DNA of 30,000 bases from Penaeus vannamei (GCF_042767895.1 NC_091577.1:25555400-25585399); one strand, 5' to 3'. Shown: positions 12,361 through 23,400, counted from the stretch's first letter. Program-made: numbers and translations. The notes: generated from the letters alone by a model not told the origin.

Positions 12361-13739
12361 TTCATCTCTCTCTCTCTTTCTCTTTATTTTTCTCCCTCTC
12401 TCACCTTTTCAATTTCTCGGGATTTCCTCCATGAATATTTGATGACGTTGCCACGGAAAACAAGAAAGTCATGTTCGAAGGCAGTCGCTCGACCCCCTCT
12501 TTCTAAAAACCGCTCGTCCTTTTTTAAAAATCCCCCCTCCCCCCTCCCCCTCCCCCAGCCACACCTGGGGCAGTGACCAGCTTAATCTCCCCATCTTCAG
12601 AAAAATAAGGTGAAAGTGACGTCGTAGGCAGCCAAGAGTGGAGGAGAACCCGTGGCAGGGCGGAGTGCCTGACAGCAACTTGCCTAACCAGGGGCGGTCG
12701 GTCAGCGCTGTCGGGCGCTCCTCGTAATCACACTTATCCACTTTTTGTCCCTAAATGATCGTGTTGACTCCATCGTGATATATCCTCAGCCCAGGCATCT
12801 AGTTATTCTGCCTTCGCACCCTTTCAACCAGGGACGGATTTCCTGTAGATTTTCTAGTGCAGATTTTTTTTTCTTTTTCGTCTAATGCAAGATAGACAAG
12901 TAAAAAGACAAAGATCTTGAATTTTTAACCTTGTGCTAATTTTCTCCCTAGCATTAAGTACTGCGACATTTTTTGAAGGGTTGCAATTCTGCGTTATTGA
13001 CAAGTATGCAATGAATTCGAAAAAAGGGGAGAAAAAAAGAAAAGAAAAAGAAACACTTCGTTTAATGTTGTGATCAACCTTGGCAAGTTTTTTCTTTCTT
13101 TCTTATACGAAATGAAACCCCCATAATCTTAACCTGCTCATGCAACACCAAGAAGAGGGTAGTAAGTTGTGTGTGCAGTCTTGAGAAAAAGAAAAAAATA
13201 TAGAAAAAAAAAACTTTTAAGCAAGTGGACTTGCTTTACTGGACTTCTTCCCTCATAATCATCGGCCCCCCTATAGATTTAATTAAACTCGAGAGCGAGG
13301 CAAAAATTAGAATGTGCAAAGTTCGCGCTGATATACGTAACGTTAATATCACTTGGCAAGGCACCAGAGCGAGCCATTTCCTGCCGAAGTAAAATCCCCA
13401 GTACAAGGTAAAGTAAAGCTTCAAGAAAGGGAACAAAAACCGAGACATCCTTCAGGACTCTAGAGGAAACACCCACACGGGCGTCGCGGCCTCACATCCT
13501 TCGCCCACACACCCAAATTGGCCTCGACAGGTAATAGAAGCGGGGTGGGCTGCTAATGGGTTATATAGATCCCTCAGGTAAGCTCTTTATTCGAGCGGCC
13601 GCGAGTACTCGGGCTTGGGCATGACATGCACTTTATCGCCTTATCACAGGACGTCGTGCAGGCGCGTCCGTCGGGATCGCTACCAGGTATCGCACTCGTC
13701 GTTATGGAACGTGTCCTGGCGAGGAGGGCGAGTCATGCC
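12361..13739. other. Mostly unique interval with C-rich block
   Basis: A short CT patch at 12365-12405, a C5-C6 block at 12532-12556 (quadruplex-prone on the minus strand), A-rich patches near 13020-13050 and 13190-13210, TAATTA at 13280-13285, and mixed sequence to 13739. CAG|GTAAGC at 13575-13583 resembles a splice donor, but I see no matching exon. No gene is recognised. Confidence 0.5.
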
Positions 13740-14150
13740 TCCTCTTTCTGCTTCCTCTTCTCATCTTCCTCCTTATTACTTTTCTCCTCTACCAGGTCTC
13801 CGCTCCTCTCCTTCTCCTAGCCCTGTGTTCTCCTCCTCTCCTCCTATCTTGTGCTCTCTTCTTCCTCCTACTCCTCCTCTTCCTCTTATCCTGTGCCCTC
13901 TTCTTCCTCCTCCTCCTCTTCCCCCTACTCCTCTCCTTCCTCCTACTCCTCCTCCTCTTCCTCCACCCCCTTCTCTTCCCCCTCTTCCTCTCCTTCCTCC
14001 TATTCTGACTCCTACACCTCCTCCTTCATTTTTTCTTCTCCTTCTTCTCCACTACCCCCTCGCTCCTCTCCTTCTCCTCCGCCTTCTTCCCTCTGCCTTC
14101 CTCCACTTTCTCCCCCCCTCTCCCCTTCTTCCCCTTTTCTCCCTCGTTGG
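13740..14150. repeat. Pyrimidine-rich CTCCTC/TTCCTC tract
   Basis: About 400 bp of nearly pure C/T on the plus strand with recurring TCCTCC and CTTCCTCC words. Overlapping frames of 130-183 codons are Pro/Ser/Leu low complexity and should not be annotated as proteins. Confidence 0.9.
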
Positions 14151-14527
14151 ACGGTGTCCCGTATAAGAGGGAAAGACAGTGTGTTTAACGTGGTTGTGGA
14201 GGCACAGCTGAGGTTATTACGTTCATTTAAAATTCACGAATAAGATTGTTGAATTATACCAAATTTGAATACGATAGTGGGAATCTCCATGAATGCTGCA
14301 TTTAAAGAGACAAGCTAAACTTTATGATCCTTGTTAACTTCGTATAGTGTATATAATTAGTCACTTTATTGTTCTCCCCCTTGTAAACGCCACCGGTCGG
14401 AAAAAAGGGCAGCGGAGCGATAAAACTATTTGAGAAAAAAGGCGCTTCATAGGGAACTGGCGATCTTGTTGACTGATCACTCGAGGCGAAAGGTCACGCA
14501 TCATCCACTTCTGTTTTTTAAGGCCGA
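14151..14527. other. Short unique AT-rich interval
   Basis: Unique sequence with TAATTA at 14354-14359. No gene or RNA is recognised. Confidence 0.5.
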
Positions 14528-14900
14528 CCAATCACGCCCCGCCATTTGCGCGCCCGAATACCCTTCAGGAGTAAACACCCGCGATTGGTCACGCCCTTCC
14601 ATTTTCTCGCCGAAGTCAGTCTTCCTCGTTGATACAACGACCAATGACAACCTGCCATTTGCACGCCAATGCATGCATTTAAAGCTAAGGCCGACTAACT
14701 ACACTTTCATTTGCCCGCCAGTGTGTGTTGAAGGCCGGAGCCGCCCAATCACGCTAATTCATTTGCCCGACGGTATATGTATCTCAGGCTAAGACTGACC
14801 AATGGGACTCCTTCGTGTGTCTGCCAACATTTGCTGCCGAAGTTAACATCTGCCACGCCTTTCCTCTTATGCGGCGGTCGGTGTCTTGCTCAATCACGCC
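14528..14900. repeat. Degenerate ~54-bp repeat carrying CCAAT boxes
   Basis: CCAAT occurs at 14528, 14641, 14745 and 14799, inverted ATTGG at 14584, and diverged CTAAC and TCAAT versions near 14695 and 14890. Successive spacing is about 57, 56, 54, 50 and 54 bp. Each is commonly followed by TCACGCC or similar and then CCATTTGC/TTCATTTGCCCG, so units are related beyond the CCAAT core. The plus frames at 14430-14792 and 14777-15049 repeat a weak SRP...C/SPP pattern, which follows from the DNA repeat. CCAAT in both orientations is the known NF-Y target; function here is inferred. Confidence 0.6.
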
Positions 14901-16281
14901 CTTCCGATTACACAACATTACCTTCAGCGGATTTTTATCGAGTTATTCCAAGGTACTCCACCTGCGGGGACGGCGGAGTTGATTTTGCAGCCTCTTGTTT
15001 TTGCGCCTTGATAAGACTTCCTAACAATCGTCGCCTGTTTGGAATATGAAAGGATTGAGGGAAATAACGTCCCTTTGCCCAGCCTGCCTTCCATCAACCG
15101 GGAAAGGGTTGATGCAGTAGCACACCACCCAGGTTGCGCAAGTTATCGTACAAGAGGAAGATGATATCAGCTCTCGTACGTTTAACTGATTAATGTTGTA
15201 CCAGCCGCCTGTCCACTCGTACGCGATAAGATCTTCCAGTATAGACCTTATCTTTCTCCTCTCTAAGGGCCGGTTTCCCGTGGGCGCTCCGGCATTCATA
15301 CGGGCTGGACTCGGTTACGACAAAATCATTTTGTTTAAAGGGAGATGAAGCGAGATGCATTCCCTGTCATTGCCGGGCAGGAAAACACTTTCTCGTCATT
15401 ATTAAGTCTGATGGTTTATTTTGCTTTATATCTCCGGTGGGCGGGGGGAGGGGGCTCATAATGGGCAATTTTGTTTCTAAGGACTGGTAATTGGGAGCCA
15501 TGATATACGGCGTGCCAGCTGCCTCGTTATGCTGAAGTGTGAGAAGGTTTCTGTGCTTAGGTCGTGGAGGCGGCCGGGCTGCTCCTCGACATTCTCTTGC
15601 AACCTTTGATGCATTTTGCAGTTCGGCGCTACGTTTACTTATTTATTTCGAAACTGATGTGAAATTTATTGGCCAAGTCCCTTCGCCGCGGCTGGTTTGT
15701 TGAACTTCCTCGCGGGGAAATTGCGTTTCTCCACACCGAACAAAAGCGGAATGTAAAGCATCCCTTTTTTCTGGCCGAGATAAACAAGTGTGGATATTAA
15801 ATTCAATGTGCAAAAGTGCATTGGGGCGAACGCATCTTTTTTCCCCTCATTCATTTTCTTTTTTTTTTCTTCTTCTCCGATCTTCGTCTACGATTTTTTC
15901 CTCGTCTCCGGGCCAAGTGCAGCCTCGGCCAAGCCTCCCAGCGAAGGCCACGGCGACTGGTCCCCATTGTACCCGAGCCAGTAATTATATTATATTCATT
16001 ATCTGGTAACCTGCAAGAGGCTAACGCATGCAGTCACGACAATCCCCAGACTTCATTACCCCATTGTTCGCTGTTTATTTACCTCTACTAACTTTTAGCC
16101 GTCAAGTAATGGGCGGATATTCGGAGGCACAAGAGCACGTTTAATTACGGACTCGTTCTCCTTCTGGTCGTGGGCGATGCGTCAATAGGGGAGGCGGGGG
16201 AGGGGGGGGGGGGAGGGGGAATTATTGTCGATACAAGGAGGCTCGCAATTTTCGGATATTTCCAACAGTCTGCTTTAGCCG

Positions 16282-16283
<2 letters not shown>
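14901..16283. other. Unique island; candidate regulatory sequence
   Basis: Non-repetitive sequence with the C/EBP palindrome TTGCGCAA at 15134-15141, a TCF-type CCTTTGATG at 15603-15611, TAATTA at 15982 and 16142, and a G-rich run at 16194-16219. Frames of 60-92 codons are unrecognised. Motifs are seen; function is inferred. Confidence 0.35.
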
Positions 16284-16780
<497 letters not shown>

Positions 16781-17340
16781 TATGTATGTATGTTTTTATG
16801 TATGTCTACATCTGTGTATCTGTATAAACACTTACGTACATACAGAGGTATGCATTGTGCCCGCCTTACGTTTAAACACGTACTAATTTAGCTCGACTAG
16901 CCGCTGCAGCTCTGTTTCCAGGATGCTCTTATTACAGCGCGGACCTCTTATAAAAGGAAATAGCGATAATAAAAAGAATTTAGATAGCGCGTAATCCTGT
17001 TACCGAAAGCCTTGCAGACCGGAGGAGAAAATGAAATGGAAACGAGTCATGGTATTTTGGAACGAAAATGTCTATGATTCGGCGAAACGATTTTCCCAAT
17101 ATCAAATATTTGGAACCCCGCCCCCCCTTCCCCCCAAAAAAGTCCTTTTAGAAATATTTAATTAGCCTAAACGGCGTTGGTTATTTCAAACCGGCCACGT
17201 TTTATTGCCCGTGTGGTCGAGGGATGAACCTTAATTAAGCATTAATTATTAACGCTCAGCAGTTATCTCTTGAGACAAAACGTTGCGGATTCATTTGTTA
17301 TTGTTGCCTCGCTGCTTGTTTGTGCACGATTATACACCCA
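16781..17340. other. Unique island rich in homeodomain cores
   Basis: Contains TATAAAAG at 16949-16956, TAATCC near 16991, and three TAATTA cores at 17159, 17232 and 17243, one inside the palindrome TTAATTAA (17231-17238). No repeat or gene is recognised. The TATA-like word has no obvious initiator at the expected distance. Confidence 0.35.
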
Positions 17341-17770
17341 CGTGCGGATGCAGCGTGTGCGTGCGTGCGGGTGTGTGTGTGTGAACGGGAGCCTGTGTGT
17401 ATGTGGTGCTCGCATGCATGCTTGGATCTTCTTAGTCTAAAGGAGTCGGGTCTTTTAGGTTCGCACGCATGCAGATGAGAAAAGAAGCAGTCAGTTAAGA
17501 AATTCAGACGCGTGTGGAGGGCGGCAGACACGCTCATCCTTAGGCACATGCGCCGGTGTGTACGTCGGATGTGTGTGTGATTATGTATGCATATATGTAC
17601 ACGTAGACACGCACGCACAAACACACACGCGCACACAAACTCTCCATCACACACACATTCACATGCGCGCGTGCGCAAGAGTACGTATAGACATACATAT
17701 ATACATATACATGTATGTATATTTAAATGTGCATATGTGTGTGTTTGTGTCTGTGTGTGTTTATGTAAGA
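17341..17770. repeat. Interrupted TG/CA-rich region
   Basis: GT- and GC-rich interrupted runs at 17355-17400 and 17550-17580, CA-rich runs at 17605-17665, and TATG/TG runs at 17690-17765. GT blocks face CA blocks, so parts are self-complementary. Overlapping frames of 72-126 codons are Cys/Val or Thr/His biased. Confidence 0.75.
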
Positions 17771-18010
17771 GAACTTGTATATCAAAGATACCGAAGAATG
17801 TGTGATATTTTTATTGTTCGTAATTTCCCGGCCATTAAATGTGTAGTGTCGAAAGTCATCTACGAAGCATGTTGATTGAAGGAACGGTCTATTTTCACTA
17901 TTCTTATACTGCTAGAATTGTAGCCAATTTAAACCAACATATTTAAATAACTACACCTGAGTACGTACGGACACGCTAGCGATGCCGAGGCACGTACGTT
18001 CATAGACTAC
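17771..18010. other. Short unique interval
   Basis: Unique AT-rich sequence; TGATTGAA at 17873 is one base short of the Pbx/Meis-like word found elsewhere. No gene is seen. Confidence 0.5.
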
Positions 18011-18282
18011 ATTTATAATGAATGTACGAAAGAGAGAGACGGAGTTGGAGGGGTAGGGAAGGGGAGAGTGAGACTGAAGGTGAGAGGAAAATTGACAGGG
18101 AAGTGGGAGAGAGGGAGAGGGGAGGAAGAGAGGGAGAGAGAGGGAAGGGAAGAAAAAAAGAGAGAAAAGGAGGGGGGAAGAGAGAAAGAGGTGAGAGGGG
18201 GGAGAGGGATACGGACAGACCGAGAGACAAAGACAGAAAAGACGGCGAAAGAGAAAGAGGGAAGGGGGCAGAGGCCACGTAG
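18011..18282. repeat. Purine-rich GAGGGA/GAAAGA tract
   Basis: About 270 bp dominated by A and G on the plus strand with GAGAGGGA and GGAAGAGA words. Frames are Arg/Glu/Gly (plus) or Ser/Leu/Pro (minus) low complexity. Confidence 0.85.
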
Positions 18283-19104
18283 AAGCGAAGTACGTACTAA
18301 AAGACCAGGAGAGGCGCCTTTGTCCCAGCGCAGCCATGGCCAGCGTTGTGTGTGCTCCCAACCTAACCCCAGAGCGCATTAATGCGAAGCTAATGTTTCC
18401 AGTAACAATCTCAAAAAAACAAATGAAGTTGTTGCCGGGTGTCTAAAGGACCCGCGGGCCCGCTAACCTCAGTGTTGTTCGCTCCGTAAATTGGCAATTT
18501 CCAGACTTGGATAAAATTAGACGTTTAATTTTCGGTTTTGGCGGCAACTCCCAAGATTGTGAGTTTTAGTAATTAGTTTCCATAAATTTACAAGCCCTGT
18601 GTGAGAAGAAAGGGGGGGTTTATCCTGCTTTTGTGGGAATGGAAGGACGGACAGGCTGCTGATGGGTGGTAAGGAGGAATATTGTGAGTCGAGGGAGAAA
18701 AAAACACAGGAGATTGCAGACAGGAATTCTGGTGTGGGCTAAATACGATGCATGGACATACATATATAAATACTTGTATATTTATTCATACATGCGCAAG
18801 GCGAGAGGGAGATGGAGAGATGGGGAGGGAGGGGCAGAAGCGGGAGTGGGAGGGAGAGGGAGGGAGAAAAATGCAGAGGGAAGAAGAGGTGAGAATGAAA
18901 GAGTGGAGGTCCTAGAGTTCACCTGTGATTAATATTCAGTCAAAAATCTTCACTGGGTGTAATAGAGCAATTAGTTAGAATGATAAAATATGAGAGTCGA
19001 AGATGTACCCAGCAGGCCACACACGCGTTTAGCCCTACAGGCCCCGGGGCTGACAGGGCGGCAGTGGGGGCTCTCCTTCCAGCAATATTACTGTCTAGAG
19101 ATTA
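18283..19104. other. Unique interval with AT-rich core
   Basis: The stretch 18480-18610 is AT-rich unique DNA with TAATTA at 18570-18575 and several AATT/TTAA words. TGTGGGAA (Su(H)-type) occurs near 18633. A GGGA-rich patch spans 18795-18890. No gene is recognised. Confidence 0.45.
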
Positions 19105-19350
19105 AAAACTGTCATGAGAGGGAGTGGGAGAGGGAGAGAAAGAGATAGAGGGAGAGAGAGACACGGAAGTAGACGGAGAGAAAGAGGGAGGGAGGGAGGG
19201 GGAGAGAAAGTGGGAGGGAAGGAGGGATAGAGAGGGAGGAAGAGAGAGAGAGAGGGAGGGAGGGAGGGACAGAGGAGAGAGGGAGGGAGAGATAAAGAGA
19301 GAGAGAGAGAGAGACGATGGGAGAAAAGGGGGAAAGAACAAGGAAAGATA
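19105..19350. repeat. Purine-rich GAGGGA tract
   Basis: About 245 bp of GAGA, GGGA and GAAA units on the plus strand with short GAGAGAGA and GGGAGGGA runs. It is the second such tract after 18011-18282, in the same orientation. Confidence 0.88.
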
Positions 19351-20034
19351 AGAATATGAAAACCGAAAGCCGCAACTAGAAAGTAGAGTGAAGAGGATGG
19401 TCATTTCGACATGATTCTCGGAGGTTGAATTTGGATTTTTTCGACCCCGCGAGCCGAGGGTAAAGGGGAGGAGAGGCAGTTAGCAAAGCTCTTAAATACT
19501 TCCCGGACGTTGATTGACAAGAGTTTTTCCCAATAAGGCGGGTCCTACACACATTCGCATGCTGCCGACGCCTCTATGCTAATCCAATGGCCGAACAATG
19601 ACGCTAACTGTTACGCGTGTCCTTAAGGATCACTTGCATATGCTTGAAACTCGAGATTTCCCACCATGCTGCCTCCTCCTGCGAGGGCCCGGATCTTCCT
19701 TATCCGGCAGCCCTAACAGGTGCACACGACAGATGTTAGGAGATATTAGTAGCTCCTTCGAGGGTTAGGGTTCAAGTGGTGGCCAAGGACCCCAGGGGCC
19801 TCTCAGCAGTCTTTCCCCCGAGACGCCAGCGAGGTCTGATTGCGGTCCCGGGGGGATGGGCCGCGTCTCCTCTCAGCTCGTAGCCACTGCTGTTCTTCGG
19901 CTGGAAACTGGCTTCGAATCTTCCTCGCGCTCCCTAATCTCAAATTACTCTCTCATGAGTGTTATTCCTTTTATTATAGCCAGGTTTCGGTTGAGTGAGC
20001 TGTCTAAAGTCCAGAGGAAAAGGTCAGATTCATT
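19351..20034. other. Unique island with Pbx, POU and Sox-like motifs
   Basis: TGATTGACA at 19511-19519, octamer-like ATGCTAAT at 19576-19583, CCAAT at 19585-19589, Sox-like AACAATG at 19594-19600, GCATATGC near 19637, and a CCGGAT/ATCCGG inverted repeat at 19689-19707 with a 7-bp loop. There is no simple repeat or recognised gene. This is the strongest enhancer-like cluster by motif content, but that reading is inference. Confidence 0.35.
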
Positions 20035-20360
<326 letters not shown>

Positions 20361-21911
20361 CGCTAAACGCACTGGAGTAAATTGTTCTAAGTTGGGTTTA
20401 TCGGGAAATGTTTTTACTGTTCTGAGAAAGCTTTCGGATTTGTTGCGGCGGCATGTTAATTCCCTCGACGCTGGCAATTGTTCAAATCTTTTGCGAATCC
20501 CTTCGAGATTCTTGCTTCGTTTGAAATGAATTTGTAAGCAACACGAAGGCCCTTGTGCGTCGGGTGTTGCTCTTTATCCCCGTTCGTTGTTTACGATGTT
20601 TCCCTGCCCCTGCGCTTAGGATGCACACGTGTGCACGATCAACAAAGGCGGCTGAGAGGTACAAATTACAGGCGAGGGCCCCGAAGTGCATATCGATGTT
20701 CACACGCCGCGCTCACAATGCACCCGTCACGCACTCGACGCGGGTTATCCATGACTCGATTTTGTCAAGTTCCCGACCGTTTCTTCGGAGGCGAGCACTG
20801 GCTGCGCCCACGAATTCTTTCATCCGCTCCACCTCTTGTTGACCCCGAGGAGCACCGTTGCGCCCGCATGACGACGTCCAGGCACACTCCCGCTGCTCCC
20901 ACGCATTCACATCCTGCGCCCCCTCCCATCAGCATGCACGCGCACACGCACACCCTTCACATCCACACCTCGGCTGCATCCTGCGCCCAACGGTTATCCA
21001 GTCCGATGACGCTAATTTCACTGACGGCGAACATGTGTAGATTTTGAGTCGTTAATTGTTGACACGAGAATGGCACGGCGCTCCTGTAGGTGCCGTCTGG
21101 AGGATCCTTTGGCCCTAAAGGAAAGGCGTGCAGGAGTTTCGGAATCGGGGAGTTCTTTGTCTCGCCATTGGCAATAACACCCGCCTGGATAACGTTATAT
21201 AATCCTCAGCGGTGGTTGAACCGAGGGCACGGCCGTGTCGTGCTCCAGTTGAGGGCAGCGGCGGAGCCCTTGGGGGACAAGAGAGTGCTATGCTTCAGTG
21301 GTGGTGACTCGGGGCAGGTTATCGCCAGTGGTCCAACCGGGAGAAAGTGTTATGTCGGCAACACCTGACTTATCACGAGACAGGTAATTATGGGGCCCCG
21401 CCCACCCTCAGCCTCTCCCCCGTCTCCACTTCCCTCATTCTATCCTCGGTTGGCCATGCCCTCTTCTCCCCCCTCCCCCTCCCCTCACCCACCTTCTTTC
21501 CCCCGCCTCATCTCGCCCCTCCAGACAACGACAACTGGACTTCCAATGTTACCAAGCTTGCCACTACACACGATGCCGTCACCAGCTCCAGGTGGCGCAG
21601 CTGGTGCTCACGGCTGATTTATGTTGTCGGCGTTGCTATGTTGGCGACGATAATGCGGTGTTAAGGCAAGCAGGAACCGCCTCGGCAGCTTGGTTTAAAC
21701 TATTGTGTTTTTTTTTCCAACGGTCAGCGAGAGGGGGTTGCTTTTTAATTTGATTATAATTGTGGGTGAAATCGAGGTAATTGTTGGCCAGTTCGGAAAT
21801 TAAAATTTTGGGGAGTTTAATTTGCCTAATCTTAATTGTGCGAGATAAATTGTGACGATTGTGCCCGTCTCATTTTGAAATATTCAGGAATTAGATGCAA
21901 TTTCCAGTGTG
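20361..21911. other. Long unique interval
   Basis: About 1.5 kb with only a short pyrimidine patch (21405-21525). It holds a 14-bp palindrome centred on an E-box (20622-20635), AACAAAG at 20641-20647, TAATTA at 21385-21390 and an AT-rich block at 21740-21905. The longest plus frame, 20553-21047 (164 codons), has mixed composition, but I recognise no domain. No gene is supported. Confidence 0.45.
20622..20635. promoter_or_regulatory. 14-bp palindrome centred on CACGTG E-box
   Basis: TGCACACGTGTGCA is an exact palindrome. CACGTG at its centre is the canonical bHLH-zip target. AACAAAG, a Sox/TCF-type word, follows within six bases. Confidence 0.3.
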
Positions 21912-22095
21912 TATGCGCGCGCGCGCGTGTGTGTATAAGTGTGAGCGTCTGTGTGTGTGTGTCGGTGCTTGTGTTGTGTGACTGTAGGTTTTTGTGACTA
22001 TATGTATGTGCACCTATGTATACGTATTTGTGTCTGTATTTGGTGATTGTGTGTGTGTATGTGTGTGTGCGTGTGCGCGCGTGTGTGCGTGTGTT
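21912..22095. repeat. Interrupted TG/GC-rich tract
   Basis: GCGC, GTGT and TGTAT words over about 180 bp. It is degenerate rather than a clean microsatellite, and plus frames are Cys/Val biased. Confidence 0.75.
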
Positions 22096-22307
22096 GAAAG
22101 CGGTATGTTAAAAGGGAATCGAACAAGACGCCACGAAAAAGGAATAAAAGGAGCAGGGTGTGATCGGAATAAGTCCGCGCCGCCGATAAGAAAGTTGACC
22201 GTCCGGCTCCCTTCTCATTACGTATCTAATTACATCACTAAATTACTCGGACATTTAAGTAGATAGCGAGGGCGGGCGCGTGCGTATCTCCTGCCTATTA
22301 CTGTGCC

Positions 22308-22990
22308 CGTGCGTTTGCCCACCCATTTCCCCGCCCGTCTGCTTGGCCAAACGTTTTCTTGTTCGTCTGCTTGCTCGCCCATCTGCTTGGCCAAATGATT
22401 TCCTGCTTGTTTGCTTGCCTACCTATTCCCTTCACTGTTTGCTTGTCTACCTATTTCCTTGTCCCGTCTGCTTGCCCACCCATTTCTTGTCCCGTCTGCT
22501 TGCCCACCAATATTCGTGTCCGTCTGCTTGCCTACCTATTTCCTTGTCCGTCTGCTTGTCCACCTATTTCTTGTCCCGTCTGCTTGTCCACCCATTTCTT
22601 GTCCCGTCTGCTTGCCCGCCAATATTCGTGTCCGTCTGCTTGCCTACCTATTTCCTTGTCCGTCTGCTTGTCCACCTATTTCTTGTCCCGTCTGCTTGTC
22701 CACCCCTTTCTTGTCCCGTCTGCTTGCCCGCCAATATTCGTGTCCGTCTGCTTGCCTACCTATTTCCTTGTCCGTCTGCTTGTCCACCTATTTCTTGTCC
22801 CGTCTGCTTGTCCACGCATTTCTTGTCCCGTCTGCTTGCCCGCCAATATTCGTGTCCGTCTGCTTGCCTACCTATTTCCTTGTCCGTCTGCTTGTCCACC
22901 TATTTCTTGTCCCGTCTGCTTGTCCACCCATTTCTTGTCCCGTCTGCATGCCCGCCAATTTTCGTGTCCGGCTGCTGCCCGTCTGCTTGC
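22308..22990. repeat. 28-bp minisatellite array
   Basis: About 24 units of 28 bp, each starting CGTCTGCTTG or a close variant. The first units (22308 onward) are diverged, and one is truncated near 22364-22379. The later part is organised into a higher-order repeat. The plus-strand unit has no stop trinucleotide in any frame, and 28 is not a multiple of three. All three plus frames therefore stay open for roughly 800 bp as Cys/Pro/Leu-rich translations; these are artefacts. Confidence 0.95.
22521..22968. repeat. 112-bp higher-order repeat, four copies
   Basis: Four subunit types A-B-C-D of 28 bp repeat in fixed order. A carries GCCTACCTATTTCC, B carries TCCACCTATTTC, C carries TCCACCCATTTC, D carries GCCCGCCAATATTC. 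The D landmark CAATATTCG occurs at 22508, 22620, 22732 and 22844, and as CAATTTTCG at 22956, each exactly 112 bp apart. A and B appear identical between copies; C differs by single bases in copies two and three and D in the last copy. Confidence 0.95.
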
Positions 22991-23400
22991 CGACCCCCTG
23001 CCCCTTTTCCTTCCCTCCTCCCCCCTCCCGCTTGCCCGCCCGCCCGCCCGCCCGCAAGCCGTCTCACTCTGCTGTTACGAAGGGGCACGGCGGGCGGGTA
23101 TGTCCGTGCGTGCGTGCATGCGTGCGAGGCTTTTATGTAATTGCAATTTACTTTAAGCATGATTATCCTTCGCGTGGGATGAGCCAAATGGAAGAGTGAT
23201 AGGGCGGAGTGGGGGGTGGGGGGTGAGGGCGTGGGCGCGGGGGAGGCCGAGTATGAGAGTTCTCGGGTCTTCATTTGCATATAAAAGATTAGGACATTTT
23301 TTATAGGCTTGTTCGGTTTAATTCCGTGGTTCGCTTTTAGAGTCACTTGGCGGGATGCGACAGTGTTCAGCTTCCCACGTTGATGTCCGGATAAATGGGG
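22991..23400. other. Unique interval with GC-rich start
   Basis: It begins with C-rich and GCCC-repeat sequence to about 23060 and a G-rich patch at 23205-23250, then contains an octamer/TATA juxtaposition (23273-23287). No gene is recognised. Confidence 0.5.
23273..23287 (+). promoter_or_regulatory. Octamer overlapping a TATA box
   Basis: A perfect octamer, ATTTGCAT (23273-23280), shares its last T with TATAAAAG (23280-23287). Octamer-TATA promoters are known in other genes, though usually with a spacer. I see no clear initiator or downstream gene. Confidence 0.2.

Noticed and set aside
13575..13583. CAG|GTAAGC splice donor
   Set aside because: No plausible acceptor or open exon upstream; I treat it as a chance match.
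13615..14243. Pro/Ser-rich frames of 130 and 183 codons
   Set aside because: Low-complexity pyrimidine-tract translations in two overlapping frames, with no exon signals that I can link.
16949..16956. TATAAAAG as a promoter TATA box
   Set aside because: No initiator-like sequence at the expected distance and no downstream gene. An isolated 8-mer match is expected by chance.
19759..19772. Telomere-like GGGTTAGGG
   Set aside because: Only two partial units; arthropod telomeres usually use TTAGG, and there is no array.
22308..22990. CRISPR-like array
   Set aside because: The 28-bp units are contiguous with no unique spacers, and the setting is eukaryotic. It is a minisatellite.
22280..23199. 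Three overlapping Cys/Pro-rich open frames of 262-286 codons
   Set aside because: They arise because the 28-bp unit has no plus-strand stop triplet. All three frames are equally open, which is not expected of a real gene.
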